Source of the DNA: Tateyamaria sp947503385
Lineage (GTDB): Bacteria > Pseudomonadota > Alphaproteobacteria > Rhodobacterales > Rhodobacteraceae
Length of the DNA stretch: 64,000 bases
Reading direction: 5' to 3'
NCBI RefSeq assembly: GCF_051195235.1
Contig: NZ_JBNFZM010000005.1
Location: 310,001-374,000 of the forward strand
Below are positions 32,692 through 41,293 of this stretch, piece after piece (position 1 is the first letter of the stretch; every line of letters starts with the position of its first letter). A program made the position numbers and the translations under genes. Below the pieces are notes generated by a model, which searched no databases, was not told where the DNA came from, and was given only the letters and a program-made list of their open reading frames with translations.

Positions 32692-33898
32692 ATACAAGAA
32701 TTCCATCTTTTTTGGCGCTTTCGTCGTTATGGTAGTCTGCCCTAGTATTGTAAGCATATTTCCCAGTGCCATAGTGTGTAGTGCGATAATTTGTTGCTAC
32801 TGGTGTATAGCCAATTTCCGATACCATTTCGGTGACTGTATTCAGTACTGGGATCAGCTTTTTGTGCCTCGTACAGTCACCAATAACAATGGCTAGCGAG
32901 TCTCCCACCTGCTGCATTTTGTACGACTCGGTATACGCGGCGCGAAGTAAATTGAAATATCGCTCGGAATTGGATTCAGTTGCCGGATGCGCAATCATCT
33001 CTTTTTTATAGTAACTACGTTCTTTAGCAAAGCGCTCCTCAAAAGGTTCCCCCCAAAGGTACTCAAGCTTAAAGACCGGAGCATAGTTGAATGCATTTAG
33101 ATACGGCGGGTGACTTATAATTAAAGACGGGCTTTCACCTGAATAGACATGAGAAGCTACTTCTGCTCCGCCGAGGAGACACTTGTGATCGATGCTGTCG
33201 CTTGTGTGAAGTTGATATTCACGTTGGTTATCCACCATCTCACGAACTTTTTTGGAAAATGCTTGTAGTGGATCCCTCTGGCGCTTTTCTTTGTTGATAT
33301 GAGGGCGAACCTCAGCATCAAATGCGCGCGATGTTCTACGAATGATTGCAAGGAAAGCGCAAATTAGAAATTCCGATTCCTTTGCAGCATCCATTTCAGC
33401 CAAAATGCCTTGGATCGACTTGAGACCTGAGACCGCCGACTGCTCAAACCATTTCTCTTCATGCGGCTGGAGCTCTTCAACGGGGCTGGGCGAATATGCG
33501 CGTTCGACCTCCCGTAATAATTCTGAAACTTTGCTGGTTTCTACATGTTGTGTTTTGACCCTCGAAGCCATTACAGCCAGCCAACTGACATCGATCCCAA
33601 ATGAGGGTATCTCACGCAGTGACGCTTCAACCAACGTTGTCCCTGAGCCACAAAAGTTGTCTAGGATCGGACGGGCTGTCGCTTTGTCATAGTACTCGTC
33701 GATGATTTGCCCTGCGACTACGGATGGAAACTTTCCGTAGTATCTGAAATGTGAGTGAGTAAGATATGCTAACTGGCGGATGGTGTAGGGGATGTCCCAG
33801 ATGTTTACGTTTTGCTCTGGTACATCCACAGCTTCGACAATGGGAAGATACTTCTCCCAAATCTGTGGCTCTTGTTCGAAAAAATCTGCCTGCAGCAT
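32681..33898 (-). CDS. DNA amino-methyltransferase with variant HPPY motif
   Basis: 405-residue methyltransferase. SAM-binding motif I is LDNFCGSGTTLVEA (79-92), preceded by GKFPSVVAGQIIDEYY as in DNA (N4/N6) amino-methyltransferases, and followed by GIDVSWLAV (101-109). The catalytic motif IV appears as ISHPPYLNAFNY (261-272): His takes the place of the usual Asp, Asn or Ser directly before PPY, though a Ser lies one residue earlier. Motif I comes before motif IV, with about 170 residues between that may include the target-recognition region. With the convergent nuclease candidate it forms a probable type II R-M system; protection of host DNA is the expected role. Confidence 0.82.
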   Translation of the reverse strand: MLQADFFEQEPQIWEKYLPIVEAVDVPEQNVNIWDIPYTIRQLAYLTHSHFRYYGKFPSVVAGQIIDEYYDKATARPILDNFCGSGTTLVEASLREIPSFGIDVSWLAVMASRVKTQHVETSKVSELLREVERAYSPSPVEELQPHEEKWFEQSAVSGLKSIQGILAEMDAAKESEFLICAFLAIIRRTSRAFDAEVRPHINKEKRQRDPLQAFSKKVREMVDNQREYQLHTSDSIDHKCLLGGAEVASHVYSGESPSLIISHPPYLNAFNYAPVFKLEYLWGEPFEERFAKERSYYKKEMIAHPATESNSERYFNLLRAAYTESYKMQQVGDSLAIVIGDCTRHKKLIPVLNTVTEMVSEIGYTPVATNYRTTHYGTGKYAYNTRADYHNDESAKKDGILVFRK

Positions 33899-33915
33899 AG
33901 CTATTGCCTCACGTT

Positions 33916-33928
33916 CTACAAGTTGTAG
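33916..33928. promoter_or_regulatory. Palindrome upstream of the methyltransferase
   Basis: CTACAAGTTGTAG is a perfect 6+1+6 palindrome 18 bp before the methyltransferase start codon on the minus strand; a candidate operator for autoregulation or for the XRE protein. Confidence 0.4.
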
Positions 33929-34082
33929 TATTGCCTATCATTGCTAGATACAATCTCTAGAGCGCTTTGTGTCATCAAATCACGTTGCGACAGAACGCTT
34001 CAGTGCGCACAATTCTGTGCACATCTCAATAATTGCCCACCTTACCTATTGTTTACAATGCGTTTTCGGAAGTGTAGACTTC

Positions 34083-34126
34083 TTGCAAATCCGTGTACAC
34101 CGGTTCGATTCCGGTACTCGCCTCCA
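34083..34126 (+). repeat. Island attachment site, distal side (attR)
   Basis: 44 bp identical to the 3' half of tRNA-Cys (23734-23777), from the anticodon loop to CCA, without the 5' half. It marks the far end of the island. Confidence 0.93.
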
Positions 34127-34349
34127 CCTAAACTCTGTCGCTTATTCGGAAATTGTCAGGTGTTTGACGCGAAATTGGGGGTTTCCGTTTGCGCGAGGCG
34201 TTAAATCCGAGGCGTTCAGCAGTGTGTTACAGGTCAAACCCGGAACGACAGTTGCTGCCGCACCCCGTTTCTTAGCCTCCGGACGCGTTTCTTGGGAACT
34301 GTGCAGAAGTAACCGCGCCAGCGCTTGCAGCGTCTCGTTTTAAATCCTG

Positions 34350-35141
34350 TCACGGCGTGAAAAACGTGACCTCTCGCGCAATTTTGAACCGGAGCGTTTG
34401 CTTGAGCGTCGACAGGTTCGACGGATCGTTGGTCTTGTGAATCATACGATGGCAGGTTGGGCAAAGGACCATGAAGTCTTCTGGCATTCTGTAGCGCCGT
34501 GTTTCACCCTCGGCCAGACCGTGCAGCGGTCGGGCGTGGTGTATGTCCAATGGTGTATCGTAAACCCGGCCAGTGAAGCCGTAGTCCCGTTTAGGGTCGA
34601 GGCCACAGCACTCGCAAACGGGCGGCTTGGCGTTGAGAACATCTTTGCGGACCTTTTGCGATCGCTCGATACGGCGGGACAGGATGTAGCGCCGGGTTTC
34701 TTCGATATCCTTTCCGTTCGCCGCGTCCTGCATCACCTCGCTTGGTGTGGTGCCACCTCTGTTCACAAGCGCTTCGTAGGCCAGCAGCATGTTCTGCAAG
34801 TCTTTCTCAACGATCTCTTCGGTGACAGCGCCGGCCCTGTAGGTCGCTCCGAAAGCGTGTCCTGCCTCGTACCCGGTGGGAAGACCTGCTTCTGAACCCA
34901 GATCAATAGGCGCCTCTGAGAACAGTTTTGCAAATTCGGGGATACGATCAGCCATATCCCGCGCCCGACGCCTCAAGACATCGCGCCCACGCGAAGGCCC
35001 GAATTCATTGTAAATGGCAGTGGTCCCCTGATTCATCGACAGACAAATCGTCTGCTTGTCGGGATTGATCAGGTAAACAACATAAAACCCCTGTGTGGCC
35101 GTTTCCGCAATCAGCGGGTCAAAAAACGCAAGCCACGGCAC
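34350..35141 (-). pseudogene. MrcB-like (DUF3578) plus HNH endonuclease, 5'-truncated
   Basis: 263 readable residues. The N-terminal part (PWLAFFDPLI, FYVVYLINPDKQTICLSMNQGT) is the body of an MrcB_N/DUF3578 domain; the C-terminal part is an HNH nuclease with VCECCGLDP, DIHHARPLHGLAEGE and LCPTCHRMIH. Full-length relatives, as I remember them, have some 60 to 75 residues before PWLAFFDP, absent here; the frame upstream is closed by a stop near 35198 and looks unrelated. The only start is a GTG without a ribosome-binding site. Probably a remnant of an older defence gene at this tRNA hot spot, though a shortened active protein cannot be excluded. Confidence 0.65.
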
Positions 35142-35421
35142 GGACGCCCAAACCTGTCGCCGTGCGGTGTGCCGCCAGACCGGGTGCGCCGATCATCGCA
35201 GTGCTTGGCGGCCAGTTCCATTGCCCGCGCATCCGCCAGCCAGCAAAGGGCAGGCATATTGACCGCCCGTCCCGCCGCCGACACCTCCCGGACAACCGCG
35301 GGCTGATCCAGACCCGGCTCATGTTTGACACACGCACCGACAGGCGGCGCGTGGCGACCCGGGACGACACCTGCCCCGCCACGTCTGCCTCTGCGCCATC
35401 GCGGCACCCATGCTCCGTTGG
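35142..35421. other. GC-rich spacer at the backbone junction
   Basis: 280 bp between the truncated HNH gene and the lyase gene. One minus-strand frame reads plausibly as protein (about 35220-35330, REVSAAGRAVNMPALCWLAD and following), which could be the remnant of a disrupted gene, but GC bias makes this weak. No promoter or terminator stands out. Confidence 0.4.
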
Positions 35422-36204
35422 CTATGAGCCCTGGCCGCTGTCGCCGTCGTAGGTCCAGCGATAGCCCGGCGGGGTTGGCCCCTTGTTCCGTCCACCCTGC
35501 TCTGTCTGTTCCCACGCGTGCGCAAGGATGCCCACACTGCGCGACAGGCCGAAAAACCCGCGCGCCAGCGGGGCGGGACAGCCCAGTTCGGCGTAAATCA
35601 CCGCCGTCGCGCCGTCGATGTTCATCGGCACCGGCGCACCACGCTCTTTGGCCAGATGCGCCTCGATGCGGGCCGCGCTGTCGCGAAAGGCACCCGTCAC
35701 CGCACTGGCCTGCACCGCCGCGTCCACCAGCGCCATCAGACGCGGCGCGCGCGGATCGGTGGGTGTGTGAAACCGGTGGCCAAAGCCCGGCACATAATGC
35801 CCATGTTCCGCCCGCCACGCCGCAAGACGCTCCAGCCCGTCCACCGCCACCTGCCCAAACAGATCCACAGCCTGTTCCCCCGCGCCGCCATGCACGTCGC
35901 CCAACATGTTCAACCCCGTGGCCATCGCGTTCTGCAATCCCACACCGCAGGTCGCCGCCATCCGCGCCGCCGCGATGGACGGCGCCTGCGGCCCGTGATC
36001 CACCGCCGACACAAGTGCCGCTTCAAACAGCCGCGCGCGGGCTTCGGACAGGGGGGTGCCGATCACCAGATGCCAGATCATCTCGGCAAACCCCATATTG
36101 CCGATCAGCGTCTCGATCGGGTGTCCGCGCAAGGCAATGCGCCCCGGCTCCATGTCGATGATCCGTGTGCGCCACCAATCGGCAACGTCGCTGTCATCAC
36201 TCAT
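35422..36204 (-). CDS. Citryl-CoA lyase / citrate synthase-like protein
   Basis: 260-residue protein with the catalytic core of the citrate synthase superfamily but not its full length (about 430). Key segments: GDVHGGAGEQAVDL (first catalytic His region), PGFGHRFHTPTDPRAPRL (second His loop) and the late acidic NIDGATAVIYAELG. Such short members are annotated as citryl-CoA lyases, which split a CoA thioester into acetyl-CoA and an oxo acid. It overlaps the CoA-transferase by 4 nt (ATGA), which points to sequential action. The substrate may be citryl-CoA or a related acid. Confidence 0.85.
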   Translation of the reverse strand: MSDDSDVADWWRTRIIDMEPGRIALRGHPIETLIGNMGFAEMIWHLVIGTPLSEARARLFEAALVSAVDHGPQAPSIAAARMAATCGVGLQNAMATGLNMLGDVHGGAGEQAVDLFGQVAVDGLERLAAWRAEHGHYVPGFGHRFHTPTDPRAPRLMALVDAAVQASAVTGAFRDSAARIEAHLAKERGAPVPMNIDGATAVIYAELGCPAPLARGFFGLSRSVGILAHAWEQTEQGGRNKGPTPPGYRWTYDGDSGQGS

Positions 36205-37400
36205 ATCACGCCCTTCCCCCGCATCTCGGCGATCTGTGCGGCACTGTAGCCCAGTGCGCGCAGCACCGCGTCCGTGTCCTGCCCCAATGCGGGCGGCGGC
36301 GTCGGGACGCCGGGGCGCGCGCCGTCGAACAGGGCGCCCACCCGCATCACCTCAATGGCCCGCGCCATGCCCGGCACATCGTCGAACCGCGCCAGCAGAT
36401 CACGGTCGCGCACCTGCGGATGCGCAAGCACATCCGGCACCGACAGCACCGGCCCCGCAGGCACACCAATGCCGTTCAACTCATCCGCCCACAGGCCCGC
36501 CGCGCGCCGGGTCAGCACCGTCTCCAACTCTGCCCGCAGCCGCAGCCGGTTGGCCTTGCGGTCCTCGCGCGTGGCAAAGGCCGGGTCCTCCAGCAGATCG
36601 TCCCGCCCCAGATGCCGCGCCAGCAGCACCCACTGTTCATCCTTGTTGGCCGCAATATTGACCAAACCGTCGGCACATTGAAACGCACCCGAAGGCGCAG
36701 AGGTCGGGTTTTCGTTGCCAGCCCGCGCAGGCGCAACGCCCCCGATCAGATGGTTCGACACAACCCAGCCCATTGTGGCAAGCACCGCCTCCAGCATCGA
36801 CACGTCGATGACACAGCCGCGTTCGGGCGCGTTCAGCGCCGCCGTAATCGCCATCGCCGCCGTCAGCCCGCCAATGGTGTCCGCCAGCGGATAGCCCGCG
36901 CGCAACGGCCCGCTTTCGGCAGTGCCCGTGACCGACATCAGGCCCGACACCCCTTGGATAGTCTGGTCATAGGCCGGGCGATCCGCCCATGGCCCAGTCT
37001 GCCCAAACCCCGAAATCGCGCAGTAGACAAGGCGCGGATTGTCTGCCCGCAACCGCGCGGGCCCAAGGTCCAGACGGTCCATCACGCCGGGGCGGAAATT
37101 CTCGACCAACACATCCGAGGCCTGCACCAGCCGTCGCAGCACCTCTTTGCCAGCCTCATGTTTGAGGTTCAGCGTCAGCGACCGTTTGCCCGCATTCTGC
37201 GCCAAAAAGCTGATGCCCATCCCCTGCGCCGACAGGTCCGGGTCAGCGCCGAGATTGCGGGCCAGATCACCGCGTCCGACCGCCTCGACCTTGAGGACAT
37301 CCGCCCCCAGATGCGCCAGTTGGTGACAGGCAAACGGACCCGCCAGCACATTGGTCAGATCAAGGACACGAACCCCGGCAAGCGGTGCCTCAGTCGCCAT
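36201..37400 (-). CDS. Class III (CaiB/BaiF) CoA-transferase
   Basis: 399-residue family III CoA-transferase that moves CoA from a donor thioester to a carboxylic acid. It opens with PLAGVRVLDLTNVLAGPFA (6-24), has the conserved NAGKRSLTLNLK and VENFRPGVMDRL blocks, and the Asp nucleophile region AYDQTIQGVSGLM. It overlaps tctA by 11 nt and the lyase gene by 4 nt, so it is part of the TTT transport operon and probably activates the imported acid. Confidence 0.9.
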   Translation of the reverse strand: MATEAPLAGVRVLDLTNVLAGPFACHQLAHLGADVLKVEAVGRGDLARNLGADPDLSAQGMGISFLAQNAGKRSLTLNLKHEAGKEVLRRLVQASDVLVENFRPGVMDRLDLGPARLRADNPRLVYCAISGFGQTGPWADRPAYDQTIQGVSGLMSVTGTAESGPLRAGYPLADTIGGLTAAMAITAALNAPERGCVIDVSMLEAVLATMGWVVSNHLIGGVAPARAGNENPTSAPSGAFQCADGLVNIAANKDEQWVLLARHLGRDDLLEDPAFATREDRKANRLRLRAELETVLTRRAAGLWADELNGIGVPAGPVLSVPDVLAHPQVRDRDLLARFDDVPGMARAIEVMRVGALFDGARPGVPTPPPALGQDTDAVLRALGYSAAQIAEMRGKGVI

Positions 37401-38910
37401 CGGCCACGCCTTCGGCGCGCTTGCGGGCACGGCGGGCGCGGTAGCTGGGCAGCAGGACAAGGACCAGCGCAATCACCAACAGGCCCAGCGTCATGGGCCG
37501 TTCGATGATGAAATCGAGGCCGCGATAAAGCTGCATGGAGCGGGCGAAATTGTCCTCCAGCATCGTGCCAAGGATGAACCCGATCAGCAGCGGCGCCAGC
37601 GGGTAGTCGGCAAAGCGAAAGATCGTCGCCATCACCCCAAGGCCCACCAGCATCAGCAGCTCGGTCGCGTTGTTCTGCCCGATATAGGCCCCCATCAGCG
37701 TGAAAAAGAGGATGAAGGGAATCAGGTAATTCCGCGGAATGGCAAGGATTTTTGCGATATAGGGGATCAGCGGCAGGTTCAGGATCAACAGCACCAGATT
37801 GCCGATGAACATCGAAATGATGACGGCCCAGAAAATTTCGGGCGTGTCGATCATCAGGCGCGGGCCCGGTGTCACGTTCAGCGCAATCAGCGCGCCCAGC
37901 AGGATCGCGGTGGTGCCCGAACCGGGAATGCCCAGCGTCAGCAATGGCACAAAAGAGCCTGTGCAGGCCGCGTTATTCGCCGTCTCGGGTGCTGCAAGGC
38001 CCTTGACCGATCCTTTGCCAAACTCCGCCTGTTCGTCGCCCTTGGCAATGTTGCGCTCCACCGCATAGCCAAGGAAGGACGCAATCGTGGCCCCCGCCCC
38101 CGGCAACACCCCGATAAAGAACCCTTGGATGGATTGGCGTCCGATCACGGGGATCATCGCCTTGCCCTCTTCGCGCGAGAACCGCAGGTTGGTGATCTTG
38201 TTGCTGGCCCCGTCCCCGCTTGCACCCCGCATTGGGTTCAGCACCAGAAACAGCGCTTCGGGCAGCGCAAACATCGCCATCGCCAGCGTGATAAAGCTGA
38301 TGCCCGATTGCAGGTCCAGCAGCCCCATGGTGAAGCGCGGCATGGAAAACAGCGCCCCCTCGCCCACAGTGGCAAGGATCAGGCCCAGAATGGTCATCAT
38401 CAGCGCCTTGGCCACCTGCCCCGTGCCCGCAAAGGCGGCAATGGCCGACAGGCCCACAACCATCAGCGCGAAATATTCGGCCGAATGGAACCGCAGCGCC
38501 ACCGATGACAGCACGGGCGCAAAGATCACCAGCAGGATCGCCCCGATCGTCCCACCCGCGAAACTGGCCACGGCGGCGATGGTCAGCGCCTTGCCCGCCT
38601 GCCCCTTGCGGGCCATCGGGTAGCCGTCAAAGCTGGTGGCAACCGTGCCCGCGACCCCCGGCGCATTCAGCAGGATGGACGAGGTCGAGCCGCCGAAAAT
38701 GGCGCCGTAATAAACCCCCGCCAGCAGGATCAGCGCCGCCGCCGGATCACCCAGCGTGATCGCCACGGGGATCATAATGGCGATGATCGACATCGGCCCC
38801 AGCCCCGGCAACATCCCGATAAAGGTGCCAATCAGGCAGCCCGCGACCACCATCAGGATGTTCTGGATGGAAAACGCGGCCCCGAGGCCGATCATGATCC
38901 CTTCTAGCAT
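37390..38910 (-). CDS. tctA: TTT transporter large membrane subunit TctA
   Basis: 506-residue inner-membrane protein of the tripartite tricarboxylate transporter, with about 12 membrane segments. Family hallmarks: IGMLPGLGPMSIIAIMIP near residue 31, FGGSTSSILLNAPG near 73, and the second half GVLPGAGATIASFLGY and LTLGIPGSGTTAILLGAL. It forms the channel with TctB and takes substrate from TctC. The start at 38910 fits family alignment and overlaps the unknown gene upstream. Confidence 0.94.
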   Translation of the reverse strand: MLEGIMIGLGAAFSIQNILMVVAGCLIGTFIGMLPGLGPMSIIAIMIPVAITLGDPAAALILLAGVYYGAIFGGSTSSILLNAPGVAGTVATSFDGYPMARKGQAGKALTIAAVASFAGGTIGAILLVIFAPVLSSVALRFHSAEYFALMVVGLSAIAAFAGTGQVAKALMMTILGLILATVGEGALFSMPRFTMGLLDLQSGISFITLAMAMFALPEALFLVLNPMRGASGDGASNKITNLRFSREEGKAMIPVIGRQSIQGFFIGVLPGAGATIASFLGYAVERNIAKGDEQAEFGKGSVKGLAAPETANNAACTGSFVPLLTLGIPGSGTTAILLGALIALNVTPGPRLMIDTPEIFWAVIISMFIGNLVLLILNLPLIPYIAKILAIPRNYLIPFILFFTLMGAYIGQNNATELLMLVGLGVMATIFRFADYPLAPLLIGFILGTMLEDNFARSMQLYRGLDFIIERPMTLGLLVIALVLVLLPSYRARRARKRAEGVADGD

Positions 38911-39452
38911 TCGACGATCTCCCCGAAAATCCACACACTTGGCGTCCGCTGGCTTGGATCGACCTCCAGGACACGGACGCAACGCGTGCCGTCCGCCATC
39001 AGGATGTCGATAATGTCGGGCGATGCGTTCAGCCCGGTGATACGCGCCGTGCGCACATTGACATCCGTCAGCGGTTTGAGCGTTTCGCCCACCGCGATCT
39101 CGTCACCCGACTGGCCGAACACCCAGTCCGGCGCGGTCTGCGACGCAGACCCTGTCCCCGCGAACACCCATCCCGTGACGGTGGGCGGGCCGTCGACCAC
39201 GGCCTCGACCAGCATCGGCTCGACCAAGTCCGCCCGTGGCGCATCCAGCGCCGCCCACCAGATCGCCACCTCGTCCTTGATGGTCTGCGGCAACACGAAA
39301 TTCAGCGCAGCGAACCCGGCCGTGAACACCACGCTCACCTCCTTGATCCGGTCGACCAGCACGCTCCAGACCGATCTGGGGCTGGACACCACCTGCACCT
39401 TGAACACCGTCTCCGTGGGGTCTCCGGGCGCAGGGTTCGATCCGTCCGACAT
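38904..39452 (-). CDS. Unknown protein encoded inside the TTT operon
   Basis: 182-residue protein with one likely membrane segment (about residues 40 to 58, VVFTAGFAALNFVLPQTI) and a C-terminal beta-rich domain (about 80 to 182). It starts 5 nt after the tctB stop and its end overlaps the tctA start by 7 nt. Standard TTT operons have only tctA, tctB and tctC, so this may be an accessory of the transporter or of the CoA pathway. No family recognised. Confidence 0.72.
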   Translation of the reverse strand: MSDGSNPAPGDPTETVFKVQVVSSPRSVWSVLVDRIKEVSVVFTAGFAALNFVLPQTIKDEVAIWWAALDAPRADLVEPMLVEAVVDGPPTVTGWVFAGTGSASQTAPDWVFGQSGDEIAVGETLKPLTDVNVRTARITGLNASPDIIDILMADGTRCVRVLEVDPSQRTPSVWIFGEIVEC

Positions 39453-39457
39453 CCGCC

Positions 39458-39955
39458 TCAGGTCCCCATAAAGAACGGGAACGGACGCAAAAAGATGCCC
39501 AGCACCTCCTGCACCAGATACCACACAAACCCCGTGGCCAGCACCGCCACCGGGATCATCACATGAAACTTCCGCTCGCCCAGAATCGCGCTGCCCCCTG
39601 CAAGGAACACCGTCGTGGCGATCAGAAATCCGGCAGGCCGCAGCATCAGCGCATAGGCCACCATCAGCCCCAGCAGCGCCAGCGCCTGCCCCACCTTATA
39701 TTCTCGCAGGCGGCGATAGTTGATGTCGGTCGCGCTGGGTTCCGCGTCTCCGCCCACACGCTTTTCGATGCCCAGCAAAACGATCATGCCCACACCGACC
39801 CCCAGAACCGCCAGCATCTTGGGAAAGGTCGACGGCCAGACCGGGTTGCGCTGCATAAAGGGCGGCAGCAACTGGTCCATCGTGAAAAAGGCCGCATAGC
39901 CGTAGACACAGCAAAATGTCACGAAAATCAACGCGATCCAGCGATCCAGCGCCAT
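39458..39955 (-). CDS. tctB: TTT transporter small membrane subunit TctB
   Basis: 165-residue membrane protein with about four hydrophobic segments and the loose TctB pattern (RWIALIFVTFCCVYGYAAF at the N-terminus, YALMLRPAGFLIATTVFLAG in the third helix). Low conservation is normal for TctB; position between tctC and tctA supports it. The ATG at 39955 is spaced better from GGGGAGGGG than the ATG at 39961. Confidence 0.88.
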   Translation of the reverse strand: MALDRWIALIFVTFCCVYGYAAFFTMDQLLPPFMQRNPVWPSTFPKMLAVLGVGVGMIVLLGIEKRVGGDAEPSATDINYRRLREYKVGQALALLGLMVAYALMLRPAGFLIATTVFLAGGSAILGERKFHVMIPVAVLATGFVWYLVQEVLGIFLRPFPFFMGT

Positions 39956-40027
39956 GGTCATCCCCTCCCCAATCTGGCCGCAGGGCCGCCCCGCGGCGCG
40001 GGGCGGCCCCTTGTCAGCGACGCGCGC

Positions 40028-41014
40028 TTACAAAAAGCCCAGCGTTTTCATCAGATCGCCAATCACCTTCTCCTGGTTTTCCAGGAAGGCGCGGAAATCG
40101 TCACCATTGTTGTGGATATTGACCCAACCGTTGCGCGCCCGGACTTCTTCCCATTCGGGCGTGTCATACATTTGCGTCAGCGCGGTCTGGAACTTGCCCA
40201 ATTGCGCATCCGACACGCCCGGTGCGGCAAAGAACCCGCGCCAGTTCACAAACGTGGTGTCGATGCCCTGTTCCTTCATCGTGGGGGCATCGGCAAAGGC
40301 GTCCACACGTTCGTCCGCCGTCACGCCAAGGATGCGCACCTCGCCCTGCTGGGCCAGCGCCACCGCCTCGGAAAAGCCCGTGGACAGCGCCTTGATCTCG
40401 CCCGACAGCAGACCGGCCATCGCCGCGCCGCCCGCGTCATAGGGGATGTAGTTAAAGGCCGTCGGGTCCTCGCCCGCCGCCTGCATCGCCATCGCCGCCA
40501 CAAGGTGGTCCATGCCACCGGGCACCGATCCGCCACCAATGGCAAAGCCGCTGGCATCGGCGCGATAGGCCGCCAGCAGGTCGTCCATCGACTGCAATTC
40601 ACTGTCCGAATTCACGACAAGGGCCGCATAGTCACCGATGGTGCCAGCCACCAGCGTCAGGTCACGGAACGACTGCGGAAACACGCCTGTCAGCGACCGG
40701 ATGACGATGGGGGTCGAATTGACCATCATCGTGTTTTCCAGCGATGCGGCGTTTTCGATCAGGTGGGCAATGGCCACCCCGCCGCCGCCACCGGACATGT
40801 TCTCGTAGCTGGCCGACCCGACAAGGCCCGCACCGGTCAGCGCCTCGCCCGTGCCGCGCGCGGTCCCGTCCCAGCCGCCACCGGCACCGCCGGGGATCAA
40901 AAAGTGTACGTCGTCCAGCACCTGATGCCCGTCCGCCTGCGCGATGCCGCCAAAGGCCAAGGTTGCTGTTGCAGCCGCGATAGCAACGCGGCGTGTCCAC
41001 CCAAAGGTGTTCAT
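40028..41014 (-). CDS. tctC: TTT transporter substrate-binding protein TctC
   Basis: 328-residue periplasmic binding protein with a signal peptide (about 1-27, ending GGIAQA). It shows the Bug/TctC pattern: VHFLIPGGAGGGWDGTARG (ligand loop), the central NSTPIVIRSLTGV and PYDAGGAAMAGLLSGEIKA, which form the carboxylate-binding Venus-flytrap cleft. The unusual triple-Gly GGAGGGWD entry loop is typical of the TctC branch. It is first in the operon with GGGAGGAT upstream; ligand probably a di- or tricarboxylate. Confidence 0.92.
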   Translation of the reverse strand: MNTFGWTRRVAIAAATATLAFGGIAQADGHQVLDDVHFLIPGGAGGGWDGTARGTGEALTGAGLVGSASYENMSGGGGGVAIAHLIENAASLENTMMVNSTPIVIRSLTGVFPQSFRDLTLVAGTIGDYAALVVNSDSELQSMDDLLAAYRADASGFAIGGGSVPGGMDHLVAAMAMQAAGEDPTAFNYIPYDAGGAAMAGLLSGEIKALSTGFSEAVALAQQGEVRILGVTADERVDAFADAPTMKEQGIDTTFVNWRGFFAAPGVSDAQLGKFQTALTQMYDTPEWEEVRARNGWVNIHNNGDDFRAFLENQEKVIGDLMKTLGFL

Positions 41015-41293
41015 ATGGTAATCCTCCCAATTGACAGGCGGGCGTTTTGCGCCCGCTCGTTCCGCGACTATAGGAACGGGATCAGGGGCTGACACGCAAA
41101 AAATGTATTTGCCCGGAAACGCCCCGCCGCAGAGGTCGCCACACCACCCGCGCGCCATGGCGATCAGCACCGCCTTTGACCGGCGCGGCGCGCGCCATTT
41201 GGCTCCAGCGGGGCGCAAAAAGCCCGGACGGGGACCCACAGGCCGCGCATATCGCGCGACAGACGCCACCCCGCGGCGCTGCGCGTCCCGCCG

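Larger units (their letters stand above)
23734..34126. mobile_element. Integrated genomic island at tRNA-Cys
   Basis: About 10.35 kb lies between two identical 44-bp copies of the tRNA-Cys 3' half. The island has visibly lower GC than the flanks, an integrase gene directly after the intact tRNA, AAA+ and recombinase genes, unknown phage- or plasmid-like genes and a restriction-modification pair. No capsid, tail or conjugation genes are seen, so it is neither a complete prophage nor a self-transmissible ICE; a satellite-like or plasmid-derived integrative element is the best reading. Confidence 0.92.
33899..34349. other. Right end of the island and junction without genes
   Basis: This 451-bp stretch holds the upstream region of the methyltransferase, including a perfect CTACAA-G-TTGTAG palindrome (33916-33928) that could be its operator, the right attachment repeat (34083-34126), and about 220 bp of backbone with a short direct repeat (CGAGGCGTT at 34194 and 34210). 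No coding sequence is supported here. Confidence 0.6.

Noticed and set aside
34083..34126. A second tRNA-Cys gene
   Set aside because: Only the 3' half is present; the acceptor 5' strand and D-arm are missing, so it is an attachment-site repeat, not a tRNA gene.
35111..35420. A small gene between the HNH remnant and the lyase
   Set aside because: One frame reads plausibly but has no proper start, no ribosome-binding site and no recognised similarity; kept only as a possible remnant.
36165..37508. Long plus-strand frame opposite the CoA-transferase gene
   Set aside because: Low-complexity Arg/Pro/His-rich shadow of a clearly conserved minus-strand enzyme.
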